Program-made: the position numbers and the translations under genes
Assembly (NCBI RefSeq): GCF_027533645.1
Contig: NZ_JAQAGY010000008.1
Location: forward strand, 124,001-188,000
DNA: 64,000 nt
DNA from: Paenibacillus caseinilyticus
GTDB lineage: Bacteria; Bacillota; Bacilli; Paenibacillales; NBRC-103111
Reading direction: 5' to 3'
In this document: one piece after another, positions 26,754-35,907 of the stretch
How the letters are laid out: each line of letters begins with the position of its first letter
How positions within the stretch are numbered: the stretch's first letter is position 1
The notes under the pieces: generated by a model
Told to the model about the DNA's origin: nothing
Database searches by the model: none
What the model saw: only the letters and a program-made list of their open reading frames with translations

Positions 26754-27827
26754 TTATGATATCACAATCAGGTCTTTGCCTGAATGTGTTAATCTACGGT
26801 TACCCTGCGGCGTGATGACGATATCGTCTTCGATCCGGACACCGCCGAATCCGGGCAGGTAAATCCCCGGTTCTACCGTAACGACCATGCCAGGCTCCAG
26901 TACGTTGTCTCCCCGGACCGACAGACGCGGCGACTCATGCACTTCCATGCCTAGCCCGTGTCCGAGCCCATGGCCAAAATGGTCTCCGTAGCCGTACCTC
27001 GTGATGATATCGCGGGCTACCGCATCCGCTTCGCGCCCGGTCATCCCGGGGCGGATCGCGTCAAGGGCAGCCATCTGTGCTTCCAGTACGATGCTGTAAA
27101 TCTCCCGGTGTTTGGCTGTCGGCGTTCCCAGCACGACGGTCCGTGTAATATCGGAACAGTACCCTTTGTAGTAAGCACCGTAATCCAGCTTAACGAATTC
27201 GTTCGTTCCAATGAGCTTATCGCTAGCTTTGCCGTGCGGCAGCGCGGAGCGCTCGCCGGAAGCCACGATCGTCTCGAAGGAGGTTGACGAAGCCCCGTTA
27301 CGCCGGACGAACATCTCGATCTCCAGCGCAATATCCAGCTCTTTCACGCCGGGCTTCAGGAATCCCTGAATGTGCGTGAACGTGCGGTCGGCCAGGTCCG
27401 CCGCTTCCTGCAGGATGGCAAGCTCGGCTTCGTCCTTGTACATCCGCAGCGTTTCGACCAGCCCTTCCGTCGGCAAGAGCTCGACCGGAGCCAGTCCCTC
27501 CGCATACGAGCGGTAGGAAGCGAAGGTCAGATCGGACGCTTCGAACCCGAGCCGGGTGATCCCCTCCCGCGCCAGCAGGTCCTTCAGGGTCTCCGCCACT
27601 CCCTGGGCGTGCTCGATCACTTCATAACCCACAGCCTGTTCCGGCGCCTGCGTCATATAACGGAAGTCCGTGAGCAGCAAGGCGCGCGAGGCGGTAATCA
27701 ACACATAACCGGCCGATCCCGTGAACCCGGTCATGTACATGCGGTTGGTCGCATTCGTAATGAAGAGGGCGGGAATCCCCTTCTCGTCAAGAAGTTTGCG
27801 CAGCCGTTGAACTCTCTCCTGTCCCAT
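26754..27827 (-). CDS. yqhT: M24 family aminopeptidase (Xaa-Pro dipeptidase type)
   Basis: 357 aa. N-terminal creatinase-like domain (about 1-125), then the pita-bread catalytic domain with the metal ligands in VKLDYGAYYKGYCSDITRT, GHGLGHGLGMEVHE and VTVEPGIYLPGFGGVRIEDD. It cleaves proline-containing peptides and needs two divalent metals. It starts 2 bp after the aroQ stop and lies upstream of efp, the classic order. Confidence 0.94.
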   Translation of the reverse strand: MGQERVQRLRKLLDEKGIPALFITNATNRMYMTGFTGSAGYVLITASRALLLTDFRYMTQAPEQAVGYEVIEHAQGVAETLKDLLAREGITRLGFEASDLTFASYRSYAEGLAPVELLPTEGLVETLRMYKDEAELAILQEAADLADRTFTHIQGFLKPGVKELDIALEIEMFVRRNGASSTSFETIVASGERSALPHGKASDKLIGTNEFVKLDYGAYYKGYCSDITRTVVLGTPTAKHREIYSIVLEAQMAALDAIRPGMTGREADAVARDIITRYGYGDHFGHGLGHGLGMEVHESPRLSVRGDNVLEPGMVVTVEPGIYLPGFGGVRIEDDIVITPQGNRRLTHSGKDLIVIS

Positions 27828-27829
27828 CC

Positions 27830-28276
27830 TTATCCCTCCGACCCCTGTAAATGTCGAACGAGCGCCCGCAGACCGAGTTCATAGCTGTCCGCGCCGAAGC
27901 CGGCGATCTGGCCGACCGCCACCGGCGCGATCACCGATACGTGACGGAAAGCCTCTCTGCGGTGAATGTTCGAGATATGTACTTCAACTGTCGGCAGCCC
28001 TACGGAAGCGACCGCATCTCGAAGGGCATAGCTGTAATGCGTGAATGCCCCCGGGTTGATCAGTATGCCGTCCTTTGACCCGAAGGCCTCATGAATCTTA
28101 TCGATCAGAGCGCCTTCATGATTCGATTGGAAGCACTCCAGTTCGGCCCCAAGCTCCAATGCCAGGTTACCGAGACGGTCTTCGATGGCCTGCAGGGTCA
28201 GCGTACCGTATACGCCGGGTTCGCGGACACCGAGCATGTTAAGATTCGGTCCGTTCAATACCAGAATCCGTTTCAT
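27830..28276 (-). CDS. aroQ: 3-dehydroquinate dehydratase, type II
   Basis: 148 aa from ATG 28276, after a long purine-rich ribosome site. Type II motifs: [56 protein letters not shown] and [18 protein letters not shown]. It dehydrates 3-dehydroquinate in the shikimate pathway and acts as a dodecamer. It is followed within 2 bp by yqhT. Confidence 0.96.
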   Translation of the reverse strand: MKRILVLNGPNLNMLGVREPGVYGTLTLQAIEDRLGNLALELGAELECFQSNHEGALIDKIHEAFGSKDGILINPGAFTHYSYALRDAVASVGLPTVEVHISNIHRREAFRHVSVIAPVAVGQIAGFGADSYELGLRALVRHLQGSEG

Positions 28277-28390
28277 TCCCTTCCCCTCCCCCTTAAGAAA
28301 ACAGACATACTTCCCCATTTTACCATAACGGAAGGTCGTTTGAGAAGTTCTTAAATAGGGAGGGCCAGGCGAACCGGAGAGCCAATGGGC

Positions 28391-28891
28391 TTAGACCAGC
28401 TTGCGCCGCTTCCCGATCGGCTCCCTAGCCCGCTCGTCCGTGAATTCGAAGGCGATGGAGTACCCGATGAAGAGACCCCAGACGGCGAACAGCGACGCAT
28501 CGGTGAGGATGGTGTTCAGGTCCATATACAGAATCCACTCCGTCATGCCTGTGATCGGGCCGATCAGCAGGAAAATCGCCGCCCACCAGGCCAGGCCGTA
28601 GGCCACCCCGAGCCACGGCCCCCGGAACTTGGCGAGCACCAGCGCATACAAGAGCGAGGCTGCGACCGACATCCCGATGAAGGCCCCCCATCCGATGAGA
28701 AGGCCGGTCCAAGTCATCAGGAACGAATGAAGGAAAAAAGGTTCGATCAGAAACCCCGGCATCAAAGATGTAAAGTGAAAATAATGCTCCAAAAGCTTCA
28801 GCCCGCCCCAGATCAGACCCGCAAAGAAACCGATATAGGCAGCGAAGAACCACTTGTTCGTATGGTGTTTTTTATGGTGGCGGTTCGCCAT
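28391..28891 (-). CDS. yqhR: YqhR family membrane protein
   Basis: 166 aa with four transmembrane helices after a His/Lys-rich N-terminus. Start at ATG 28891 with AGGAGG 9 nt upstream. Segments FAAYIGFFAGLIWGG and LIGWGAFIGMSVAASLLYALV fit YqhR by position and topology. Function unknown. It lies upstream of aroQ and divergent from yqhQ, as in B. subtilis. Confidence 0.85.
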   Translation of the reverse strand: MANRHHKKHHTNKWFFAAYIGFFAGLIWGGLKLLEHYFHFTSLMPGFLIEPFFLHSFLMTWTGLLIGWGAFIGMSVAASLLYALVLAKFRGPWLGVAYGLAWWAAIFLLIGPITGMTEWILYMDLNTILTDASLFAVWGLFIGYSIAFEFTDERAREPIGKRRKLV

Positions 28892-29042
28892 TCTATGCAA
28901 CCTCCTGCATGGTGGAATTGTCCTTAGTATGCGCAGAACGGTTCTCCATAAACAAAGTGGCAATATGCCCCCGGATTCGTTACAATAAGTCGTAAAGGCT
29001 TACTGATCATAACCCAACCCTGTAGAAGAAGGTGCATTGATT

Positions 29043-29972
29043 TTGTCGGATAAACAGCTCCCGAATGCCATTTATGGCGGCCAGGCGGTCATAGAAGGGG
29101 TCATGTTCGCTGGCCAGAAGGTCCACGTGACGGCCGTCCGCCGCAAGGATAACACCATTCAATACCTTGAAGTGCCGAAGAAGGAAAACCCTTGGCTCCT
29201 GAAGCTCAAACGCATCCCCCTCGTCCGCGGGCTCGTAGGCATAATCGAAGCCAGCGCGAAGGGCGCTCAGCACTTGAATTTCTCAGCGGAAGTGTTCGCG
29301 GAAGAGGAAGGGGCACCGAAGGAAGAACAGAAGGAGACACTGGCCAGCCGCCTCTCCATGATCCTCGGTGTAGCCGTAGTAGGCGTGCTCTCCTTTCTCT
29401 TCGGTAAATTCGTCTTCACGCTGATTCCTCCCATAATTGAAGAATTGCTGTTCAAAAACATGTTCGAGAGCCCTATCGGACATAACCTGCTCGAAGGACT
29501 CATCAAAATCATTCTGCTCGTCGGCTACATCTACTTCATCTCTCTCACCCCGATGATCAAGCGTCTATTCCAATATCACGGGGCAGAGCATAAAGTCATC
29601 TCCGCTTATGAAGCGGGACTCGAATTGACCGTAGCCAATGTCCAGAAGTTCAATACGCTGCATTACCGGTGCGGCTCTTCCTTTATCGTATTCACCGTAC
29701 TGATCGGTGTCGTGATCTATTCCTTCTTCCAGTACGACAGCCTGACCGAGAGAATCATTCAGCGTCTCGTGCTCCTCCCGCTCGTCATTGGGGTATCCTA
29801 TGAGGTACTGCGGTTCACGAATTCCCTCCGGGAGGTACCGGTGCTCCGTTATCTCGGCTACCCGGGACTCTGGCTGCAGCTGCTGACAACCAAAGAGCCG
29901 GATGATGCCCAGGTGGAAGTATCGATCGCCTCGTTCAACCGGATGAGAGAGCTCGACCGGCAAATGCAATAA
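29043..29972 (+). CDS. yqhQ: YqhQ family membrane protein (DUF1385)
   Basis: 309 aa. The start chosen is a TTG at 29043, 8 nt after AAGGTG; another TTG at 29037 is too close to it. The N-terminus has the DUF1385 signature AIYGGQAVIEGVMF; later KRLFQYHGAEHKVISAYEAG, LHYRCGSSFIVF and several transmembrane helices. Its biochemical role is unknown. It is followed at 34 bp by a small membrane protein. Confidence 0.92.
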   Translation: MSDKQLPNAIYGGQAVIEGVMFAGQKVHVTAVRRKDNTIQYLEVPKKENPWLLKLKRIPLVRGLVGIIEASAKGAQHLNFSAEVFAEEEGAPKEEQKETLASRLSMILGVAVVGVLSFLFGKFVFTLIPPIIEELLFKNMFESPIGHNLLEGLIKIILLVGYIYFISLTPMIKRLFQYHGAEHKVISAYEAGLELTVANVQKFNTLHYRCGSSFIVFTVLIGVVIYSFFQYDSLTERIIQRLVLLPLVIGVSYEVLRFTNSLREVPVLRYLGYPGLWLQLLTTKEPDDAQVEVSIASFNRMRELDRQMQ

Positions 29973-30006
29973 TTCACGGATTTCAACTTCGCGAGGAGGG
30001 CATCTC

Positions 30007-30282
30007 ATGAGAAATCGAGGCAACACGGTGGCTTACATTGTTTTTGGGCTGATCGGTATCGGCATTCTCTTCAGTCTTCTCTCCAATCCGAGAGGCATTC
30101 TCGTACCGCTGATCGTATTCGGCGGCGTGTTCCTGCTCTACAAGTTCCCGCCGAACCGCTGGGGGGTGCCGCGCGGCGGCTCAGCCTCCCGGGCGGCCAA
30201 GAACCCGAAGCGCAAGAACGCCAAGTTCCGGGTGATACACGGCAGCAAGAACAGCTCGGACGAACCTCCGAAGTACCATTAG
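30007..30282 (+). CDS. Small membrane protein in the yqhP position
   Basis: 91 aa. Two N-terminal transmembrane segments (about 8-25 and 29-46) and a strongly basic C-terminal tail (KNPKRKNAKFRVIHGSKN). Its place after yqhQ and the two-helix start suggest a short YqhP (SA1362-type) relative, but this is by position only. GAGGAGGGC precedes the ATG. Its last codons lie in a 14-bp tandem repeat. Confidence 0.75.
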   Translation: MRNRGNTVAYIVFGLIGIGILFSLLSNPRGILVPLIVFGGVFLLYKFPPNRWGVPRGGSASRAAKNPKRKNAKFRVIHGSKNSSDEPPKYH

Positions 30283-30321
30283 ACGAGTACCATTAGACGA
30301 GTACCATTAGACGAGTACCAC
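30273..30321 (+). repeat. 14-bp tandem repeat over a stop codon
   Basis: Three full copies and one half copy of GTACCATTAGACGA. The first copy contains the stop codon of the small membrane protein gene. Confidence 0.9.
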
Positions 30322-30398
30322 TACTGCGATTGACGCAAGCCATTTCGACAAGCATGATCGTACAATTAGAGATGACGCCCATGCTGGGCGTACACGCA

Positions 30399-30435
30399 GA
30401 ACAAGAGCCGGGCGGCGCGCCCGGCTCTTGTTTGT
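30399..30435. terminator. Terminator between convergent yqhQ unit and yqhO
   Basis: AACAAGAGCCGGGC and GCCCGGCTCTTGTT form a 14-bp stem with a tiny loop. The tail on the plus strand (TTGTTTG) is better than that on the minus strand. Confidence 0.8.
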
Positions 30436-30460
30436 TTGTGGTTCGGGAACAGATGCTTCT

Positions 30461-31498
30461 CTAGATGTGCAGGACCGGCTTCTTCCGGTCCCCATCCCCT
30501 TCTACCTCCTCCGCGTCTTGTGCGAAGCCGCTTCTCGCATGGTATTTGGACCAATGCTGCTTGTATTCGTCGAGCTTCCATTTATGGAAAAAGGACTGGG
30601 CGGCCCGCTGGCCGGATGCGTAGAGCTCACTGCTCTGGCGGTCCGTCAGGTCGAAGTCAGTGACCGATACCCCGAGCGTTGGAATCTTCACGGTGCGGAA
30701 CCGGTTCTGCTCCTGGATATACCGCTCGTCATGCGCGTCGAGCATCGTGGAGAACAAGGCCCGCATCATCGATACCGGACCCCGTATACGGTTCGGGGTG
30801 CCGGCGCCGCGTCCGACGAGCTGGAAGCCGATCGTCGGAATGAACTGCCGGGAAGCCGCCGCGGAGGCTTCCATCCGGTCGAAGATCCAGAGCGGGAAGT
30901 TGCTGAGCAGGGCGCCGTCGACGATGTATACGAATCCGTCCGCGAAGCCTTCGCCCTCCCGCCTCGCGGACGATTTCTTCCTGATCATTACCGGATCGAA
31001 GAAGTACGGAATCGAACTGCTCATCCGCACCGCCTTGGCGACCAGGAACCGGCGCGGGTCGAACCCGTAGTAAGCGATGTCATCGGGCAGTACCAGCAGC
31101 TTGCGTCCCGAGATATCCGAGGCGATAATACGCAGCTGGTTCGGTGCCAGATCCCCGAAGGTTCGGATGCCTTTGGCCAGAAGCAGCTGGTAGATCCAAT
31201 GCTCCAGCTTTTCGCCGGAGTACAGCCCCCGCTTGATGAATAACCTGGCCATCGGGCCGACCCACTTCGTATTGAACACGGGCGCCCTGTGCAGGAAAGA
31301 CCGGAACGGTGTCGCCTCGATGACCTCCTTGAGCTCATTGGCCCGGTAACCGGCGGCAACCAGTGAAGCGACAATGGAACCTGAGGAGGTGCCCGCCACC
31401 TGGTGAAAGCCGTACCCCAGCCCTTCCACGGCAGCCACGGCGCCGGCCAGCGCGATCCCCTTGACTCCTCCACCCTCGAATACGGCGTTAATCTTCAT
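30461..31498 (-). CDS. yqhO: Patatin-like phospholipase (YqhO)
   Basis: 345 aa. The oxyanion hole GGGVKG, the nucleophile motif GTSSG (GXSXG) and the Asp of the catalytic dyad in VDGALLSNFP are all present, defining a patatin-fold Ser-Asp lipase. Start at ATG 31498 with GGAG upstream. It lies 128 bp downstream of mntR on the same strand, beyond the mntR terminator. Lipid substrate unknown. Confidence 0.92.
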   Translation of the reverse strand: MKINAVFEGGGVKGIALAGAVAAVEGLGYGFHQVAGTSSGSIVASLVAAGYRANELKEVIEATPFRSFLHRAPVFNTKWVGPMARLFIKRGLYSGEKLEHWIYQLLLAKGIRTFGDLAPNQLRIIASDISGRKLLVLPDDIAYYGFDPRRFLVAKAVRMSSSIPYFFDPVMIRKKSSARREGEGFADGFVYIVDGALLSNFPLWIFDRMEASAAASRQFIPTIGFQLVGRGAGTPNRIRGPVSMMRALFSTMLDAHDERYIQEQNRFRTVKIPTLGVSVTDFDLTDRQSSELYASGQRAAQSFFHKWKLDEYKQHWSKYHARSGFAQDAEEVEGDGDRKKPVLHI

Positions 31499-31590
31499 CC
31501 GCTCCACTCCCCGCTGCCGATGCAGTCTTTAGCTTACCTCTATGTATGCGGCAGAGCCTGGACGTTATGCCGGAGTACCCAAGGATCATA

Positions 31591-31623
31591 CAAAAAAACA
31601 CCCGGCCGACTGGACCGGATGTT
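31591..31623 (-). terminator. Terminator of mntR
   Basis: Minus strand ACATCCGG and CCGGGTGT stem followed by seven T. It starts at the mntR stop codon. Confidence 0.88.
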
Positions 31624-31625
31624 CT

Positions 31626-32054
31626 TTACGAGGAGGATTCCTCGATTTCTTTGCGTACCTGAAGCAGCGCGGCGCCGCGGGCGGGATCCTGCTTGAAATA
31701 CTCCAGCAGCTGCTCGATGCAGGTGATGGAATCCCAGCTGAGATGATGCTCGATGCCTTCGACGTCTTTATATATGTTCTCCTCGGACACGCCGATCAGC
31801 GTCAGGAATTCCTCCAGCAGCTGATGCCGGTCCACCAGGCGTTTGCCGACCTTCTGTCCCTTGGAAGTAAGGACGAGTCCACGGTATTTCTCATAAATCA
31901 AATAGTTGTCCTTATCCAGCTTCTGGATCATCTTCGTAACCGAGGACGGATGAACCTCAAGTCCTTCCGCGATATCGGATACGCGGGCGTATCCCTTCTC
32001 GTCGATGAGCTTATATATCTTCTCTAGGTAATCTTCCATACTCGGTGTAGCCAT
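31626..32054 (-). CDS. mntR: Manganese-responsive transcriptional regulator MntR
   Basis: 142 aa, exactly the B. subtilis length. Winged helix at the N-terminus ([20 protein letters not shown]) and a DtxR-type metal/dimer domain. All six metal ligands known from B. subtilis MntR are present: Asp8, Glu11, His77, Glu99, Glu102 and His103. AGGAGG lies 7 nt before the ATG at 32054. It represses manganese uptake genes when Mn(II) is abundant. Divergent from splB. Confidence 0.97.
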   Translation of the reverse strand: MATPSMEDYLEKIYKLIDEKGYARVSDIAEGLEVHPSSVTKMIQKLDKDNYLIYEKYRGLVLTSKGQKVGKRLVDRHQLLEEFLTLIGVSEENIYKDVEGIEHHLSWDSITCIEQLLEYFKQDPARGAALLQVRKEIEESSS

Positions 32055-32306
32055 GCGCGTTCCTCCTGTGATTCGCGAGCCGCTGGAAGCCTCTCGGGCA
32101 TCCGGGAACGGTTCGTTAGGTTCGTTGAGCGTTCGGGAAGGCCGGCACAGATCAGGTGCTCTGCCCTCGCTTTCCCACGGTTCGGAAGCGCACAAGCGGC
32201 ACATCCTAAGGTCATCTTAAGCGTTCTTTACTATATCATAGCCTTCTTCCACTACGCAAGTCCGCGCGAGCCGCACCATCACTCTTGCCCGCAGGGAGGA
32301 CAACCG

Positions 32307-33368
32307 ATGACCACCGAGCTGTTGACACCGCCGGTCCGCAGTACGCAGGTATTCGTGCCGGAGCTCGTCTACTTCGAGCCCAGCGCCCTGGAATATCCCA
32401 AGGGACAGAGAATTCACGAATGGGCGAAGAAAGAAGGACTGCCGATCCGCATAACCCCGTCGCATAACCGGATCACCAATCTGCCGGGGGAAAGCGACCT
32501 GGAGAAATACCGGATCGCCAAGCGGACACTGGTCGTCGGCATCCGCAAGACACTCAAGTTCGACACCTCCAAGCCATCGGCCGAATATGCCATTCCCATC
32601 GCGACCGGCTGCATGGCCCATTGCCATTACTGCTATCTGCAGACAACGCTGGGAGCCAAGCCGTACATTCGCGTCTATGTGAATACCGACGATATTCTTA
32701 ACGCGGCCCAGGCCTATATCGATGAGCGGGCCCCAGAAATAACCCGCTTCGAAGCAGCCTGTACCTCCGACCCGGTGGGCCTCGAGCATATCAGCGGGTC
32801 GCTGAAGGAATATATCGAATTCATGGGACGGCAGCCGCTGGGCAGACTCCGCTTCGTCACCAAATTCCATCATGTGGATCCCCTGCTGGATGCGAAGCAT
32901 AACGGACATACCCGGTTCCGCTTCAGCGTCAACGCCGATTATGTCATCAAGAACTTCGAGCCCGCCACTTCCTCGTTCTATGAACGAATCGAGGCAGCCG
33001 GCAAGGTGGCCAAAGCCGGATATCCGCTGGGCTTCATCATCGCCCCGATCATCTGGCACGAAGGCTGGGAAGCCGGGTATGCGGAACTGTTGATCAAGCT
33101 CAAGGAGGCCCTTCCCGCGGAAGCGACCTCGGACCTTACGTTCGAATTGATCCAGCACCGGTATACGAAAACCGCCAAAACCATCATCCAGCAGCGCTAC
33201 CCGAAGACAAAGCTCGAGATGGATGAGGAGAAGCGCAAATACAAGTGGGGCCGCTGGGGCCAAGGCAAGTACGTCTATCCGGATGACCAAGCGAACGCCC
33301 TCCGCGAATTCATCACGGAACGGATCTTCGAGAGCTTCCCTGCATCGAAAATTGAGTATTTCACCTGA
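32307..33368 (+). CDS. splB: Spore photoproduct lyase
   Basis: 353 aa radical SAM enzyme that repairs the UV-induced 5-thyminyl-5,6-dihydrothymine in spore DNA at germination. The iron-sulfur motif is Cys102-x3-Cys106-x2-Cys109 (GCMAHCHYC). Cys152 in EAACTSDPVG corresponds to the hydrogen-donor cysteine. GGGAGG precedes the ATG. It stands alone between divergent mntR and convergent ccdA. No splA gene precedes it here, unlike B. subtilis. Confidence 0.96.
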   Translation: MTTELLTPPVRSTQVFVPELVYFEPSALEYPKGQRIHEWAKKEGLPIRITPSHNRITNLPGESDLEKYRIAKRTLVVGIRKTLKFDTSKPSAEYAIPIATGCMAHCHYCYLQTTLGAKPYIRVYVNTDDILNAAQAYIDERAPEITRFEAACTSDPVGLEHISGSLKEYIEFMGRQPLGRLRFVTKFHHVDPLLDAKHNGHTRFRFSVNADYVIKNFEPATSSFYERIEAAGKVAKAGYPLGFIIAPIIWHEGWEAGYAELLIKLKEALPAEATSDLTFELIQHRYTKTAKTIIQQRYPKTKLEMDEEKRKYKWGRWGQGKYVYPDDQANALREFITERIFESFPASKIEYFT

Positions 33369-33393
33369 TAGGGAGGAATTCCGGAATTACAAC

Positions 33394-33426
33394 AGAAGCG
33401 GCCCCTGCTAAGGGCCGCTTCTTCTA
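33394..33426. terminator. Bidirectional terminator between splB and ccdA
   Basis: GAAGCGGCCC and GGGCCGCTTC form a 10-bp stem with a 7-nt loop, TTCT tail on the plus side and TTCTG on the minus side. Confidence 0.85.
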
Positions 33427-34134
33427 TTATCCGATCCAGGCCGGGGTAATCCGCTGCAGCCAGATCGTGATACGGGTCATTTGGTCCGTATACAACAGAA
33501 TAGCCATCACGATCATGACGCCCCCTCCGATCTTCATCATGAGGGAGCTGTACTTCAAGATCCACTTCGTCGAGCCGATGAAGAAAGCGAGCACGAAGAA
33601 GGGAATCGCAAAGCCCAGCGAGTATGCCGAGATCAAAGGCAGCCAGGAATCCGGCTGCGTCGCGGCCAGCGAGAGCATAGCCGAGAGGATCGGCCCGATA
33701 CAAGGCGACCAGCCCGCCGCGAAGCCGATGCCGACGAGCAGCGAACCGATGTAGCCGGCGGGCTTCGATTTCAGTTGGAGCTTGCGCTCCCTCATCATCC
33801 ATTGGGGCTGGAAGATCCCCAGCAGGAATAATGCCATCACGAAGATAAGAATCGCGGATAACTGCCGCAGCAGGTCCCGGTGGTCGTCGAAGAGCGAAGC
33901 GAGGGCACTGGCCCCGAGGCCCATCGTATAGAACACAACCGAGAATCCGAGAATAAAGCACAGCGTATGCGTGACGAGCTTGAAGCGCACTTCCGCCGAG
34001 CTCTGGTCACTCTTCAGCTGGCCGACAGACACCCCGGTAATGTAGGACAAATAAGAAGGATACAGCGGCAGGCAGCATGGCGAGATGAACGAGATGAAGC
34101 CGGCCCACAGCGCGATCCAGATATTAAGCTCCAT
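33427..34134 (-). CDS. ccdA: CcdA-type cytochrome c biogenesis thiol-disulfide transporter
   Basis: 235 aa, six transmembrane helices. The two redox-active cysteine sites lie in FISPCCLPLYPSYLSY and GWSPCIGP. Moves reducing power across the membrane for cytochrome c maturation and, in B. subtilis, for a sporulation step through StoA/SpoIVH. Start at ATG 34134 with AAAGGGGA upstream. It stands next to splB, so a spore role is plausible but not shown. Confidence 0.92.
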   Translation of the reverse strand: MELNIWIALWAGFISFISPCCLPLYPSYLSYITGVSVGQLKSDQSSAEVRFKLVTHTLCFILGFSVVFYTMGLGASALASLFDDHRDLLRQLSAILIFVMALFLLGIFQPQWMMRERKLQLKSKPAGYIGSLLVGIGFAAGWSPCIGPILSAMLSLAATQPDSWLPLISAYSLGFAIPFFVLAFFIGSTKWILKYSSLMMKIGGGVMIVMAILLYTDQMTRITIWLQRITPAWIG

Positions 34135-34206
34135 GGCAGGAGAAGTCCCCTTTCTTGGCATAAGGCATAACGTGGTCAATTCATATGTATCCGGGAGAGA
34201 CTCCCG

Positions 34207-35010
34207 TCAGGTGCGAAGCCCTCTCTTCACGAACAGCAGACAGATCATCAGGCCGATGAGCACCAACACGACTGTGGCGCCCGGCGGCAGATCCCACAAG
34301 CCGGCTGAGATCAGTCCCAGGGCGACGGCGAGCTCCGAGAAGAGAATCGCCCAGAAAATCGACTGCTTGAAGCTCCTTGCGATGAGCAGCGAGCAGGCCA
34401 CCGGAATGGTCAGCAGCGAGGACACGAGCAGTGCACCCACGATCTTGATCGATGCGGAGATGACCAGGGCGGTCATCATCGTAATCATGATGTTATAGAA
34501 GCGGAGCGGCAGCCCGCTCACCCCTGCCGCCTCCTCGTCGAAGAAGAGCAGGAACATCTCTTTGTAGTTGAAGGCAACGAACGCGGTGACGATCACCGCC
34601 ACGCCGCCGACCACCCAGAGGTCGGTCCGGTCGAGCGTATAGATACTTCCGAAGAAATAGCTCATGACATTAATATTGAAGCCTTTGCCAAGGGTAAACA
34701 GCAGCGTAGCGAGCGCCACGCCCCCCGACATGATAATCGCGATGGACAGCTCCGCGTACGACTTGTACGCCTTGCGCAGCTTCTCGATCCCGAAGGACGC
34801 GAGGAGGGCGAACACGAGCCCTACGCCAATCGGGTATACGTTAATCAAAAAACCGAGCGCCACGCCCGCTATCGAAACGTGCGCCAGCGTATCGCCGATC
34901 ATGGACAGCCTGCGCAGCACGAGGAACACGCCCATCAGCGGTGCGGTAAGGCCAATCAGCAGACCGCCGAGCAGCGCCCTTTGAAAAAAATACTCCTGAA
35001 AAATATCCAA
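34207..35010 (-). CDS. znuB: Zinc ABC transporter permease
   Basis: 267 aa ABC-3 family permease with about eight transmembrane helices. Segments RALLGGLLIGLTAPLMGVFLVLRRLSMIGDTLAH and GALLVSSLLTIPVACSLLIAR are typical. Start is a TTG at 35010, AGGAGT 9 nt upstream. It lies 13 bp after znuC. Zinc specificity is inferred from the His/Asp-rich binding protein encoded upstream. Confidence 0.92.
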   Translation of the reverse strand: MDIFQEYFFQRALLGGLLIGLTAPLMGVFLVLRRLSMIGDTLAHVSIAGVALGFLINVYPIGVGLVFALLASFGIEKLRKAYKSYAELSIAIIMSGGVALATLLFTLGKGFNINVMSYFFGSIYTLDRTDLWVVGGVAVIVTAFVAFNYKEMFLLFFDEEAAGVSGLPLRFYNIMITMMTALVISASIKIVGALLVSSLLTIPVACSLLIARSFKQSIFWAILFSELAVALGLISAGLWDLPPGATVVLVLIGLMICLLFVKRGLRT

Positions 35011-35023
35011 CCTGAAGCCACTC

Positions 35024-35812
35024 CTATCCTCTCGTCAACACTTCCATGGATTCTCTAAGCTGCTGCATCGAATGGGTCAGATTCGTCTCCCTGCAGTCTT
35101 CGGGCGCGTGCGTATGCTTCACATAAAACGATAAGGAACCGCTCCGCTGGATCGCTTCTTCCCCGAGGTACGTCTGCACCATATCCATATCATGCGATAC
35201 CATCATGAACGTAATATGATGATGCTGGTGCATGTGCCGGATCATGCGGAAGAAGCCCGCCTGCGTCTCGGCGTCGATCCCGACCGTCGGCTCATCGAGA
35301 ATGAGCAGCTCGGGGTTGTTGATCAGCGCGCGGGCGAGGAACACCCGCTGCTGCTGGCCGCCCGAGAGTTGTCCGATCCGGCGGTCGGCGAGATCCTCGA
35401 TGCGCATCGCGTAAAGCGCGTCGTCGGCCTTGGAGAGCTGCGCCTTCGAGAGGCGGCGGAACATGTTCTTCTTGCCGTAGAGTCCCGAAGTCACCACTTC
35501 CCGGACGGTCGCCGGGAACAAGGGATTGAGGGAATTCTTCTGCGGCACATAGCCGATCCGCTCCCAGTCCCGGAACGACGATAGCGGCTCGCCGAACAGC
35601 CGGATTTCGCCGCCGGTCGGCTTCAGCAGGCCGACAATCATCCGCAGGAGCGTCGTCTTGCCCGCCCCGTTGGAGCCGATGAGGCCGACGAAGTCGCGTT
35701 CAAGCACTTTGAAGTTTAAGCCGTCGATGACTTTTTTGTGTTCATAAGAAAAAAAGACATCATCGATCGATACGATCTCCCGATGACATCCGGAATGAGC
35801 AGTAGGCTGCAT
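35024..35812 (-). CDS. znuC: Zinc ABC transporter ATP-binding protein
   Basis: 262 aa. Walker A is GSNGAGKTT, the signature LSGGQQQRV, Walker B LLILDEPTVGID, H-loop MVSHDMD. The C-terminus carries a Cys/His-containing tail (VKHTHAPEDCRETN). TGGAGGAG precedes the ATG. It lies between znuA, 95 bp upstream, and znuB. Confidence 0.93.
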   Translation of the reverse strand: MQPTAHSGCHREIVSIDDVFFSYEHKKVIDGLNFKVLERDFVGLIGSNGAGKTTLLRMIVGLLKPTGGEIRLFGEPLSSFRDWERIGYVPQKNSLNPLFPATVREVVTSGLYGKKNMFRRLSKAQLSKADDALYAMRIEDLADRRIGQLSGGQQQRVFLARALINNPELLILDEPTVGIDAETQAGFFRMIRHMHQHHHITFMMVSHDMDMVQTYLGEEAIQRSGSLSFYVKHTHAPEDCRETNLTHSMQQLRESMEVLTRG

Positions 35813-35907
35813 AGTTGTAAGCTCCTCCAGGGGTGACGGCAGCCAGCCGTCTCTTCTGCCCGGCAGAACGATAGACGGATGGGCCGTTTCAATTGTAACA
35901 GTCCCTT

